NCBI GenBank assembly: GCA_002316315.1
Contig: DCDG01000052.1
Span: 62,001 to 126,000, forward strand
DNA length: 64,000 nt
Direction of reading: 5' to 3'
Origin: Candidatus Aminicenantes bacterium UBA1061
GTDB taxonomy: Bacteria > Acidobacteriota > Aminicenantia > Aminicenantales > Saccharicenantaceae
The notes under the pieces were generated by a model. That model ran no database searches. It saw only the letters and a list, made by a program, of their open reading frames with translations, and had not been told where the DNA came from. Positions 26,410-34,837 of this stretch are shown one piece after another; positions within the stretch are counted from its first letter, which is position 1; each line of letters starts with the position of its first letter. A program made the position numbers and the translations under genes.

Positions 26410-26472
26410 ATCGCCTTTAGGGGTGAAACGTACCTGATGAAAATCACCCGGTAAATCATTTTACCAGGCGAT
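26410..26472 (+). promoter_or_regulatory. Compact three-way-junction structure upstream of the HD-GYP gene
   Basis: P1 pairs ATCGCCT (26410-26416) with AGGCGAT (26466-26472). P2 pairs GGGTGA (26421-26426) with TCACCC (26444-26449). P3 pairs GGTAAA (26450-26455) with TTTACC (26460-26465) around TCAT. P2, P3 and P1 abut with no linkers on the 3' side. It ends 34 nt before the GTG start. It does not match the c-di-GMP-I or other riboswitch consensus that I know, so this is a structural observation only. Confidence 0.4.
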
Positions 26473-26506
26473 AGCTCTCTCTCGACTGGGTCTTAAAATA
26501 CTTGAA

Positions 26507-27865
26507 GTGCGAAGTCTTAATGCTAAATTTCTAACCTTTGTTCTGGCCCTGTTAATTGCCTCGGTGGTTTCATCCTATCTTGTGACCATTCACACTATCA
26601 ATCGCCAGGTTCGGGATAGCATTATCAAAAGAGCTGAATCATTGAGCCGGAGCATTGCCTCGGCTGCCGGCTATCATTTAATTCTTAAAGACCTGCTAGC
26701 TCTTGATAATATGGTTTATAAAGTTAAAACAGTCAATCCTGATATTACTTCTATCGCTGTCATTAGTCCGGATGAAGAGATTATTGTCAATAGTGAGGCC
26801 GAAAAAGCCGGGAGCCGCCTGGAGAGCGAGACCTCCAGCTCCTGGCCTGAAGTCATGACTGACAATCTGGTCATCTCCGGACTCGATCAAGGTTCAAATA
26901 AGACTCTGGTTATTGAAAGCCCGGTAGTTTTTTTTGATAAAAACCTGGGCCGGGTGCGCCTGGAAGTGGACTGGTCAGTACTCTACCAGGCTCAATTTGA
27001 GGCCAGGAGGCAGATAGTGCCTTTTTTTGTTTTGATCCTATTTCTCGGGCTGGCTTTGAGTTTCATTTTTTCCAGGCAGATGACCAGGCCAGTCCGGGAA
27101 CTAGCCCGTGGAGTGGAGGACATGAAACGGCAGGGAAAGAGCCAACAGCTACACGTCTATTCCTCAGATGAACTTGGCCGTCTGACTCAGAGCTTCAATG
27201 AAATGACCAGTCTTCTGACCAATCAACAGAAAAAATTGGCAGCTTCTGCCCAGGAACTGGAAGAAGCCTATGTGTCAACTGTGAAGATATTAGCTGCAGC
27301 CATTGAAGCCAGAGACCGATATACTCTGGGCCATTCAACCAGGGTAGCTGAACTGGCTATGGCCCTGGCCAGAGAAGCCGAGTTGAAAAAAGAAGATATT
27401 GATTTAATAGAAATTGCCTGTCTTTTCCATGATGTTGGTAAAATCCGCATTCCCGATTCAATTTTGCATAAGCGTGGACGGCTGGAGGCAGAAGAGATCA
27501 AAGAAATGCAAAAGCATCCAGAATACGGGGCAGAAATTTTGAGCAAGGCTCCTTGCCTTTACAAATATATTCCAGCTGTTCGTCATCATCATGAGTGGTA
27601 TAACGGCAATGGTTATCCGGATGGCTTGAGCCGGGAAGATATCCCTTTAGCCGCGGCGATTATTTCCCTGGCTGACGCCTTCGATGCTATGATCTCAGAC
27701 CGCCCCTATCGAAAGGCTCTGAGTGTGGAAGAAGCCAGATTGGCTATCTTGAAAAACTCTGGTCGCCAGTTTCATCCAGAGCTGGCCAGACTTATGATTA
27801 AGATCATAGAAAAGAGAGAAATAGATGACGAGGTTAAAGAAAATCAAAGCGAGAGACTGGTATGA
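26507..27865 (+). CDS. Membrane sensor HD-GYP protein (putative c-di-GMP phosphodiesterase)
   Basis: 452 residues: transmembrane helix about 5-27, a periplasmic sensor region (about 30-168), second helix about 170-189, HAMP (about 187-240), coiled-coil linker, then an HD-GYP domain. The HD pair is at 308-309 (FHDVGKIRIP), followed by RHHHEWYNGNGYPDGL, in which HHE and GYP are intact, so an active cyclic-di-GMP phosphodiesterase is expected. The start is GTG with no clear SD. Its stop overlaps the next gene's ATG (ATGA). It may link an extracytoplasmic signal to c-di-GMP levels and perhaps to the type IV pili encoded at the window's end; that link is inference. Confidence 0.87.
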   Translation: MRSLNAKFLTFVLALLIASVVSSYLVTIHTINRQVRDSIIKRAESLSRSIASAAGYHLILKDLLALDNMVYKVKTVNPDITSIAVISPDEEIIVNSEAEKAGSRLESETSSSWPEVMTDNLVISGLDQGSNKTLVIESPVVFFDKNLGRVRLEVDWSVLYQAQFEARRQIVPFFVLILFLGLALSFIFSRQMTRPVRELARGVEDMKRQGKSQQLHVYSSDELGRLTQSFNEMTSLLTNQQKKLAASAQELEEAYVSTVKILAAAIEARDRYTLGHSTRVAELAMALAREAELKKEDIDLIEIACLFHDVGKIRIPDSILHKRGRLEAEEIKEMQKHPEYGAEILSKAPCLYKYIPAVRHHHEWYNGNGYPDGLSREDIPLAAAIISLADAFDAMISDRPYRKALSVEEARLAILKNSGRQFHPELARLMIKIIEKREIDDEVKENQSERLV

Positions 27866-28770
27866 AAAATTTAAGATATAATTTGCTAACCGCAGTCATA
27901 ATAGCTCTGGGCTTAAGTTTATCTGGGGCTTGTTCAATTATTAAACACAAAGAGGTTAACCCGGTGGCTAAACCACTGGAAAAGGTTACTCAAAAAGAAG
28001 TTATCGAGCTTGAGGAGCAACCGCTGGTTGAGGCCGATCAGGCTCTGGTTTCAGGCCAATATGCACAGGCCCTTGATATCTATAAAACCCAGCTAGATCG
28101 GGAACCGGACAATAAAAAGATCCAGGCAGCTGCCAGTGGTGCTCTGGAAGAAATTAAAAGGCAGTCTGATCAAGCCAGAATTCAGGACCGCCATGCACTG
28201 GCTATGGATGGTTATTTGCTATTGCTTAAAGACTATGATTATTTTTCGCGCATTTTGCCTGATTTATCGTTCAGCCCGGAGGAGCTCGAACAGCATCTCA
28301 GAGAATGCCGTCTGGGAAATTATCTCACGCAGATCGAGCAGAGCCTGAAAGCTAAAAAATATGAACAGGCCTCAAACCTCCTTCTGGAAGCTTCAAAAGA
28401 AAGTCCCGGTGATGTCAGGTTGAAAAAACAGGCGGAAAGGCTGCTGACCGAACTCAAAAGTTCAGGTGACAAATCACTGGCTGATCTTGATTTTGCCCGG
28501 GCCGGCTGGTATTACGGCCTGGCTAGAAAAAACTGGACGAAATTTAAAGCTTATACTGGCCAGCTGTCTTTTAAGCTGGAAGATCTCAGCTCAGCCATTA
28601 AAGTCTGCAGTCAGCAATTAACTAATCAGGGAATGATCGAATACCGGAAGGGAAATTTAAAAGGGGCTATTTCCATCTGGGAAAGCATTTTAACTTTTGA
28701 TCCGGAAAATGAACAAATAAAAAAAGCAATCCAGACAGCTCGAGCCCAACTGCAGCAAATCAAGGGCTAA
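27862..28770 (+). CDS. TPR-repeat lipoprotein
   Basis: 302 residues. Signal peptide with lipobox LSGAC, Cys near residue 24. The rest is alpha-helical with TPR-like units (for example ALVSGQYAQALDIYKTQLDREPDNKKIQAAA at about 60-90, and a C-terminal MIEYRKGNLKGAISIWESIL unit). Such lipoproteins act as scaffolds at the outer membrane or periplasm. The ATGA overlap with the HD-GYP gene suggests the two act together, possibly with the lipoprotein as a partner of the sensor's periplasmic domain. No specific family name can be assigned. Confidence 0.78.
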   Translation: MKNLRYNLLTAVIIALGLSLSGACSIIKHKEVNPVAKPLEKVTQKEVIELEEQPLVEADQALVSGQYAQALDIYKTQLDREPDNKKIQAAASGALEEIKRQSDQARIQDRHALAMDGYLLLLKDYDYFSRILPDLSFSPEELEQHLRECRLGNYLTQIEQSLKAKKYEQASNLLLEASKESPGDVRLKKQAERLLTELKSSGDKSLADLDFARAGWYYGLARKNWTKFKAYTGQLSFKLEDLSSAIKVCSQQLTNQGMIEYRKGNLKGAISIWESILTFDPENEQIKKAIQTARAQLQQIKG

Positions 28771-28799
28771 AATCTGCCTGTAAAAAATATATAGAGTGA

Positions 28800-29720
28800 T
28801 CAGGCCCAGAGTTTCTCTGGATATTTTCCTTCCTTGATCAGCTGGCGAAGGCTGGCCTGAACCCAGGGGCGATCTTCCTGATAGGTGACGCCAAACCACC
28901 TTTCCTCAGTGGTCAGCACTCTGACTTTGGCTTTCTTCTCCCTGGCCAGAGTTCCCACAACTTCGGGAATATAAAACTCCGTCCTGGTCAAATCAATCGC
29001 CGGGTCAGTCAAAAATGAGTGGAAGCGGGCTTTAAGCTCGGAGAAAATGCTGGGCGTTAGCCCGAAAATATTCATGGAGGCCAGGTCATCGGGTGAGAGC
29101 CGATGCCAGGCCTGACCGTCTTCTGTGTATTTTATGCCATCAGGAAATTTCTGAACCTTCGTCCTTTCCCGCAGGTCAAGAAGGTAACCATCGGGTGAAA
29201 GCTGGCAGATGCCACGAGCCACATGACCGTGCTCAGAGAGGGTGTTGCCCAGGCGGTAAGCGACCAGAGCATAATTATAATAAGACGGTTCATCTTTAAC
29301 TGTTCTCATGTAATCAGCCAGCTTTTTGATGGCTTCATAGCCATAAAAGTCATCGGCATTGAGCACTAGAAAGTTGCCGGAGATGGCCGATTGGCAGAGC
29401 ATAACAGCCTGACCTGTCCCCCAGGGTTTCTTCCTGTCAACAGGCACCTGGAAGCCAGACGGCAACCCGCTGTCAATTTCCTGAAAAACATAGGAGACTT
29501 TAAAATGTTTTTCGGCTTCGAAACCAATTCTTTCTTTAAAAACCTGCTCCAGGTCAGGCCGGATAATGAAAACTACCTGTTCAATCCCGGCCCGCCAGGC
29601 GTCATAAAGGGAATAGTCAATGATTATTTCCCCATTGGGGCCAACCGGGTCCATCTGCTTCAGTCCGCCGTAGCGGCTGCCGATGCCCGCGGCCATGATC
29701 ACCATTGCTAGCTTGTCCAT
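28800..29720 (-). CDS. Sugar-nucleotide nucleotidyltransferase (NTP_transferase family)
   Basis: 306 residues. The N-terminus has MAAGIGSRYGGLKQMDPVG, the nucleotide-binding GxGxRxGxxKQ motif of sugar-1-phosphate nucleotidyltransferases. WGTGQAVM and LVLNADDFYG (metal-binding DD) follow in order. It would join NTP and a sugar phosphate to an NDP-sugar. Proteins of this subtype are annotated only as NDP-sugar synthases; the sugar is unknown. It stands alone, convergent with the TPR lipoprotein gene, 29 nt apart, with no clear terminator between. Confidence 0.85.
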   Translation of the reverse strand: MDKLAMVIMAAGIGSRYGGLKQMDPVGPNGEIIIDYSLYDAWRAGIEQVVFIIRPDLEQVFKERIGFEAEKHFKVSYVFQEIDSGLPSGFQVPVDRKKPWGTGQAVMLCQSAISGNFLVLNADDFYGYEAIKKLADYMRTVKDEPSYYNYALVAYRLGNTLSEHGHVARGICQLSPDGYLLDLRERTKVQKFPDGIKYTEDGQAWHRLSPDDLASMNIFGLTPSIFSELKARFHSFLTDPAIDLTRTEFYIPEVVGTLAREKKAKVRVLTTEERWFGVTYQEDRPWVQASLRQLIKEGKYPEKLWA

Positions 29721-30138
29721 GATCTTACCTCTTTATTGGATTTATTATCACAAAAGCAGATAGCAGGCAAAGAACCAGAGTATTTTTTCAGTTTGATCTT
29801 TTTGGTCATAAACGGCGACAGGCCTCCGAGGAATCCTATTTCCGATAATTATATATCCCGGGGTGTCCCCCGGTCTCTACCGGGTCACCTTAGGGAAAAA
29901 TCAGGTTATTTATTTTATTCTCTATCCCCATCTTGCTTTAGCCGGCCTTTTTCTGATAGATATACCCCAAATAGGATCAGGGCGCCCTAACATCATTATG
30001 CCCTCGGGTTTTTAAAGAGTCGCTCAACCGAGTTGATCAGAACAAATTATAGCCTGCACCGGTCCTAACCGGAAACCGGGCAAAAAGAGCCTGCGGCCAA
30101 CTGGCTCAGAATTCAGAATAATAAGGATTCACTGCCGC
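29721..30138. other. Intergenic region of about 420 nt, no gene supported
   Basis: I see no credible coding frame. It contains two GC-rich hairpins: CCGGGG-TGTC-CCCCGG near 29870 and CCGGT-CCTA-ACCGG near 30060. Neither is followed by a U-tract. It must hold the promoter of the nucleotidyltransferase and the 3' end of the beta-propeller gene. Confidence 0.4.
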
Positions 30139-31143
30139 CTACGGATTTATGGACAGCTTATACTTGATAATTTTGGCCTCGTCTTCATCCCAGACAAAAA
30201 TACTTCCGCCAGCCGATACATTCATCAAATATCCCCTTTTATCCATTTCAGTTGAGCCCAAATATTTGTAGCTTTCTTTATCTAAGACTTCAATGGACCA
30301 GCCCTTTTCTTTTCCCTCGAGAAAAACCAGAAGATAATCTCCGTATTCAGCGACCGTCCGGAGACCGCCACTTTTATAATAATTTCCCTTTTCATCTTTA
30401 ATTACTTGAGGTGGCTCAAAATTAGCGGATTTTCTTGTTATTTTTTTCTCTAGCTTCGTCCCCAAGTAAACGTAAATGGCATACTCAAAAGGATCAGTTA
30501 CATATAATTTACCGTCTCCTGAAATGAAAATAGAAGAGGGTAACCAGTTTTCGGTAATTTTCTTGAAATCTTGATTGGGGGCAGGGAATCCTTCCCCAAA
30601 AGAGGTCTTAAGCTGTCCTTCAGGGTCAAAGATATAAAATAACTGGCGCATAGGCCGGACCTCAGCGTTAGCCAGAACTACATTACCGGCTGGCTCAACG
30701 GCAATATACATGGGAAGGATGGTTGGCTTAAAGGTCTTCAGGAAGTTTCCTTCGGTGTCATAGATAAAAACGGGATTCATCAGGATGACATAAATCTTTT
30801 CGTTCTTTAAAGTCATGGCCACCGGAAATTGCGAGATTTCTCCTGGCCCAACTCCCCGCGAAGCTATGGTCTTGACGAATTTTCTGTTCTTATCAAACTT
30901 TCGCAGATTCCAGAATTTGAAATCAAGAACATAGATATTTCCTTCGAGGTCTTCTTCTATACCTGAAATACCTCCAAAAATGCAATTTAAATCGCCTTCA
31001 TTTTCTCCCAGGGTCCATTCAGGGGTTATTGATATAGAAATACGGGATGGTTCTTTTGGTGAACAGCTGAATGACAGAAATAGGAAGAGAATAATCGATC
31101 CTATCTTTAATGTTCTGTTTGTTAATCCAAACATTTTTCTCAA
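30139..31143 (-). CDS. Six-bladed beta-propeller lipoprotein
   Basis: 334 residues. The signal ends in LSFSC followed by SPKEP, a clear lipobox with Cys near residue 27. Blades include GIEEDLEGNIYVLDFK and a variant marker GVGPGEISQFP near residue 97. The start could be TTG at 31143 (AAAGGA 10 nt upstream) or ATG at 31134; I keep the TTG because the SD spacing fits it better. Fourth member of the family in this window and second with a lipid anchor. It has no operon partner. Divergent from hslV across 320 nt. Confidence 0.8.
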   Translation of the reverse strand: MRKMFGLTNRTLKIGSIILFLFLSFSCSPKEPSRISISITPEWTLGENEGDLNCIFGGISGIEEDLEGNIYVLDFKFWNLRKFDKNRKFVKTIASRGVGPGEISQFPVAMTLKNEKIYVILMNPVFIYDTEGNFLKTFKPTILPMYIAVEPAGNVVLANAEVRPMRQLFYIFDPEGQLKTSFGEGFPAPNQDFKKITENWLPSSIFISGDGKLYVTDPFEYAIYVYLGTKLEKKITRKSANFEPPQVIKDEKGNYYKSGGLRTVAEYGDYLLVFLEGKEKGWSIEVLDKESYKYLGSTEMDKRGYLMNVSAGGSIFVWDEDEAKIIKYKLSINP

Positions 31144-31415
31144 AGAATTTTTGTCCTTTTCATGAGCTAAGCTGCCATTTGGCTATGCTTGCGAGCTCTT
31201 GTCCAGGATAAGTCAGGGGGACATCCAGTTATAAAAAACTCAAAATTACCCCAGGAAAGAATTGTATTAAAAACAGAAAGATACTGTCAATTTAAGAGAG
31301 ATAACTTCCTCTGAAAGGCGGCCCGAATTGACCTCTAACCTCACCACCCACTCCAGCCTGAACAATCAGCGGGACAGAAGCATTAAGTGGTAAACTGAAG
31401 CTGTACTATGGTGGC

Positions 31416-31444
31416 TTAAAAGCTATGGACATTTATTGTATAAT
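31416..31444 (+). promoter_or_regulatory. Promoter of the hslVU operon
   Basis: TTAAAA (31416-31421), 17 nt, then a perfect TATAAT (31439-31444). Transcription would begin near 31451, giving a leader of about 15 nt that carries AGGTG directly before the hslV ATG. No heat-shock (sigma-32) or CIRCE element is visible. The rest of the 320-nt gap has nothing else I can support. Confidence 0.5.
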
Positions 31445-31465
31445 TTAAAAGTAAAAGGTGATTTT

Positions 31466-31993
31466 ATGATCAGGTCAACAACGGTTATTTGTATTCGACA
31501 CAATGGTCAGGTAGTGATGGCTGGAGATGGCCAGGTAACCATGGGCCAGACAGTCCTAAAAAGCACTGCCCAGAAAGTCAGACGCCTTTATAAGGGCCAG
31601 ATCCTGGCTGGTTTCGCCGGGGCGACTTCTGATGCTTTTGCTCTCTTTTCGCGGTTTGAAACCAAGCTGGAAGAATACCGTGGCAATTTATCAAGAGCGG
31701 CCATTGAGCTGGCCAAGGACTGGCGCCTGGATAAGTCTCTGCGTCAGCTGGATGCTCTGCTCATTGTGGCTGACGCCAGTAATACTTTTCTTATCTCGGG
31801 GACAGGTGATGTGGTTGAACCCGATGACGGTATAATTGCTGTTGGCTCAGGTGGCCCTTACGCTCTGGCTGCAGCCAGAGCCCTTATCAAGCACGCTGAC
31901 CTTTCAGCTCGGGAAGTTGCCCTTGAGGCTTTAAAGATTGCCTCTCAAATATGCGTCTATACCAATGATAACTTTACTATTGAGGAACTCTGA
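31466..31993 (+). CDS. hslV: ATP-dependent protease subunit HslV
   Basis: Proteolytic subunit of the HslUV (ClpQY) protease, cytoplasmic double hexamer. The reading starts MIRS followed by TTVICIRHNGQVV and MAGDGQ; the catalytic N-terminal Thr is Thr5, so a 4-residue propeptide must be removed. 175 residues, normal. GSGGPYALAAARAL and CVYTNDNFTIEEL are family signatures. The start at 31466 is chosen over an in-frame ATG at 31436 because AGGTG precedes it, because the upstream ATG lies within the -10 region, and because family members begin here. Its stop shares a base with the hslU ATG. Confidence 0.95.
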   Translation: MIRSTTVICIRHNGQVVMAGDGQVTMGQTVLKSTAQKVRRLYKGQILAGFAGATSDAFALFSRFETKLEEYRGNLSRAAIELAKDWRLDKSLRQLDALLIVADASNTFLISGTGDVVEPDDGIIAVGSGGPYALAAARALIKHADLSAREVALEALKIASQICVYTNDNFTIEEL

Positions 31994-33405
31994 TGGCTAT
32001 TGAATTAGAGGGAAAAATTATAAGCAAAGAGAAGCCTATCCTTGGAAAGGGTGAAGGTGAACTTACTCCTCTCGAAATTGTGGCTGAGCTTGATAAATAC
32101 ATAATCGGCCAGAAAGCAGCAAAAAAGGCTGTGGCTATTGCCTTAAGGAATCGCTTCCGGCGCCGTAAACTGCCGCCTGAACTGGCTGATGAAATTGCCC
32201 CGAAAAACATCCTGATGATTGGGCCTACGGGCGTCGGGAAGACGGAGATTTCCCGGCGTTTGGCCAAGTTGACCTCTTCGCCCTTCCTTAAGATCGAAGC
32301 CAGCCGGTTTACTGAGGTTGGCTATGTCGGCCGTGATGTGGAGTCGATGATTCGAGATCTGGTGAGAATCGCAGTCGAAATGGTCAAACAGGAGAAAATC
32401 AAGGAAATTGAAGCTAAGGCCAGAGCCAACGTAGAAGAAAGACTCCTGGATCTTCTACTGCCCAGCCGGCTTTCCCATAATCGCCGGAAGGAACCGGCTA
32501 CGCCGGCTGAAGAGCAGATGGAATTTCAGAGGACCAGAGAACATCTGAGAGATGAGCTTCGATCTGGCCGGCTGGAGGAAAGATTTGTAGATATAGAGGT
32601 TAAGGAAAAGTCGTCACCTCCTTTTGAGTTTGTTACCAGCAACGGTTTTGAAGAAATCGGCATTCAGATTCAGGAAATAATGCCTGGCATTTTTGGTGGT
32701 AAAACCAAAAGGCGAAAAGTAAAAATTAAAGAAGCAAAGGAAATTTTACTGGAAGATGAAGAAAAACGCCTGGTTGATATGGACCAGGTGGCCAGGCTGG
32801 CTATTGAAAAGGTTGAGCAGTCAGGAATTATCTTTCTTGATGAGCTGGACAAGATTGCTGGTCGGGAATCAGGTACAGGACCGGATGTCAGCCGGGAAGG
32901 CGTCCAGCGAGATCTGCTGCCGATCATTGAAGGGACAACGGTCAGCACCCGTTTTGGCCTGGTTCGTACTGACCATATTCTATTCATTGCCGCCGGGGCT
33001 TTCCATGTCTCTAAACCTTCTGACCTCATTCCTGAGATTCAGGGGCGATTTCCGATTAGAGTTGAGCTAACTCCGCTGAGCAAAGAGGATTTTGTCCGTA
33101 TCCTGACAGAGACAGAAAATGCTCTGATCAAGCAATACAAGGCCCTGTTAGCTACGGAAGGCATAGAAGTGGATTTCTCTGATGAAGCGATTGAAGAAAT
33201 AGCAGCTCTGGCTGAAAAGGTTAACGAGGAAGCAGAAAACATTGGAGCCAGGCGTCTTCATACCGTCATGGAAAAAGTGATGGAAGACATTTCCTTTGAG
33301 GCCCCCAATCTGACTGAAAAGAAAATTTTGATTACCAGGGAATATGTTCAGAAGCAACTGAGCGAAATTCTCGTCAATCAGGACTTGAGAAAATTCATCC
33401 TGTGA
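31993..33405 (+). CDS. hslU: ATP-dependent protease ATPase subunit HslU
   Basis: AAA+ unfoldase that feeds substrates to HslV. 470 residues. Walker A GPTGVGKT at about 77-84, Walker B IIFLDELDKIAG, the pore motif GYVGRDVE, and a long intermediate (I) domain between about 130 and 260. The C-terminus RKFIL corresponds to the conserved tail that docks into HslV. Overlaps hslV by one base (TGATG) and the downstream lipoprotein gene likewise. All key motifs are intact. Confidence 0.96.
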   Translation: MAIELEGKIISKEKPILGKGEGELTPLEIVAELDKYIIGQKAAKKAVAIALRNRFRRRKLPPELADEIAPKNILMIGPTGVGKTEISRRLAKLTSSPFLKIEASRFTEVGYVGRDVESMIRDLVRIAVEMVKQEKIKEIEAKARANVEERLLDLLLPSRLSHNRRKEPATPAEEQMEFQRTREHLRDELRSGRLEERFVDIEVKEKSSPPFEFVTSNGFEEIGIQIQEIMPGIFGGKTKRRKVKIKEAKEILLEDEEKRLVDMDQVARLAIEKVEQSGIIFLDELDKIAGRESGTGPDVSREGVQRDLLPIIEGTTVSTRFGLVRTDHILFIAAGAFHVSKPSDLIPEIQGRFPIRVELTPLSKEDFVRILTETENALIKQYKALLATEGIEVDFSDEAIEEIAALAEKVNEEAENIGARRLHTVMEKVMEDISFEAPNLTEKKILITREYVQKQLSEILVNQDLRKFIL

Positions 33406-33971
33406 TGAAAAGAATTGTCAGGGTCTTCTTAGGCGGCTGTTTGTTGTTTTTGGCTTTTTCCTGCGGTCGGAAAGGTCCGCTGCAGGAGCCGGTGCCGATA
33501 GTTCCTCAAAAAGTGGAAGATTTTAAGGCTGTCCAGACGGGAGATAGAATAATTTTTTCCTGGGGTCCTCCTGAGAGATATCTCGATGGCCGCCCGCTGG
33601 AAGTGGTGGCCAATGAAATTTATGGCCTGGAGTTGACCGAGCTACCTTCTACAGAACAGGAATTGAAGATGGCTCTAAAAAGGGCCAGGCCGGTCAGAGA
33701 ATCAGCCAGAGGCCAGCTCTCAATAGATAAGAATCAGGCTGTGCTTAGCCTGAAAGCGGATGAATTGAAGGGACAAACATATCTTTTTGCTTTAAAAGTT
33801 AAAGGTAAAAAAGGTGGCTGGTCAGAGTTTTCTAATCCAGCTGTTATAAAAACAGAAGCACAGCCAGCTGCCCAAACTTCAGGCAGAATGAAATACGGGC
33901 AAAGGTTACCTTCTTTTGCTCTCTGGTCAGAAGGGCACTCTCTTCTGGCGGTTGAAAAGAACCGCTCCTAG
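33405..33971 (+). CDS. Small lipoprotein with LptM-like N-terminus and Fn3-like body
   Basis: About 188 residues. Signal peptide with lipobox LAFSC, then CGRKGPLQEP right after the modified cysteine, the pattern of LptM/YifL-type lipoproteins (CGxKGPL). LptM is much shorter, so the rest (KVEDFKAVQTGDRIIFSWGPP and onward, reading like a fibronectin III-type fold with FSWGPP and TYLFALKVKGKKGGWSE) is an added domain. Starts at ATG 33405, sharing a base with the hslU stop; a GTG at 33402 is an alternative. A role near LPS-transport machinery would be inference from the short motif only. Confidence 0.72.
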   Translation: MKRIVRVFLGGCLLFLAFSCGRKGPLQEPVPIVPQKVEDFKAVQTGDRIIFSWGPPERYLDGRPLEVVANEIYGLELTELPSTEQELKMALKRARPVRESARGQLSIDKNQAVLSLKADELKGQTYLFALKVKGKKGGWSEFSNPAVIKTEAQPAAQTSGRMKYGQRLPSFALWSEGHSLLAVEKNRS

Positions 33972-34063
33972 GCTTATCCTAGACAGACAGTGGATAAACC
34001 GGGCAAAGGAGAACCCGGCGGTCAGAGTTAAAAAAAGAAATTTAGATAAAAAACGAGAAGAGA

Positions 34064-34822
34064 ATGAAAATTTATCGCTTCCGTTACCGCAAAAAGATCA
34101 TGTCTGGAGTTCTCAAAGAGGATGTTTTATTTCCGATTAAAGGGTCGGTCTTTAAGGATTTCAGACTGGAGGATAGTGCTATCCCCATCGGTGAAGTCAG
34201 GTTGTTGCCGCCTGTCTCACCATCAAAAATTGTCTGTATTGGCCGTAATTATCGTGAACATGCTGAAGAACTCGGAAATGCTGTGCCGGACGAGCCTCTA
34301 ATTTTTCTAAAACCGCCCAGCGCAGTCATCGGAAACGACCAGGCCATAATTTATCCTGAGATATCTCAAAGAGTGGATTATGAAGGGGAACTGGCCGTCG
34401 TCATCAAAAAAAAGGTGAAAAACCTGAAGGAGGAAGAAGCCTGGACTGATTATGTTCTTGGTTATTCCTGCTTTAATGATGTGACGGCCCGCGATCTTCA
34501 GTTTAAAGATATCCAGTTTACCCGGGCCAAGTCTTTTGATACTTTTGCTCCCTTTGGCCCTTGTCTGGCAACCGATTTAAACCCGGAAGGGCTGCATTTA
34601 AAGACATTTTTAAACGGGAAACTGGTACAATCTGGAAATACCAGGAACATGATTTTTTCTGTGCCTTTTCTTCTCTGTTATGTCTCAGGCATCATGACTC
34701 TTGAGCCGGGAGATGTAATTGCCACCGGTACTCCGGCCGGTGTCGGCCCGCTGCAACCAGGAGGCCGGATTGAAGTTCAGATTGAAGGCATCGGAACGTT
34801 GTCAAATTTCGTTAAAAAATAG
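34064..34822 (+). CDS. Fumarylacetoacetate hydrolase (FAH) family protein
   Basis: 252 residues, FAH fold. The N-terminal lid and core have KIVCIGRNYREHAEELG; metal ligands are in VDYEGELAVV (E-x-E pattern) and NDVTARDLQ. AKSFDTFAPFGPCL and the C-terminal GDVIATGTPAGVGP are diagnostic. Members are oxaloacetate decarboxylases, acylpyruvases or hydratases of aromatic breakdown; the substrate cannot be fixed. In many bacteria this stand-alone form is an oxaloacetate tautomerase or decarboxylase. Lies 15 nt before the transaldolase-like gene, probably one transcript. Confidence 0.87.
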   Translation: MKIYRFRYRKKIMSGVLKEDVLFPIKGSVFKDFRLEDSAIPIGEVRLLPPVSPSKIVCIGRNYREHAEELGNAVPDEPLIFLKPPSAVIGNDQAIIYPEISQRVDYEGELAVVIKKKVKNLKEEEAWTDYVLGYSCFNDVTARDLQFKDIQFTRAKSFDTFAPFGPCLATDLNPEGLHLKTFLNGKLVQSGNTRNMIFSVPFLLCYVSGIMTLEPGDVIATGTPAGVGPLQPGGRIEVQIEGIGTLSNFVKK

Positions 34823-34837
34823 ATATGAGGAGGTAGG

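Noticed and set aside
26421..26449. CTGATGA and GAAA close together upstream of the HD-GYP gene, as in a hammerhead ribozyme core
   Set aside because: The order would need a type II layout, but only five bases (CGTAC) lie between GAAA and CTGATGA, leaving no room for stems I and III or a cleavage site.
29736..29990. An 84-codon plus-strand frame beyond the nucleotidyltransferase start
   Set aside because: No SD, composition unlike a protein, and it runs over hairpins in a non-coding gap.
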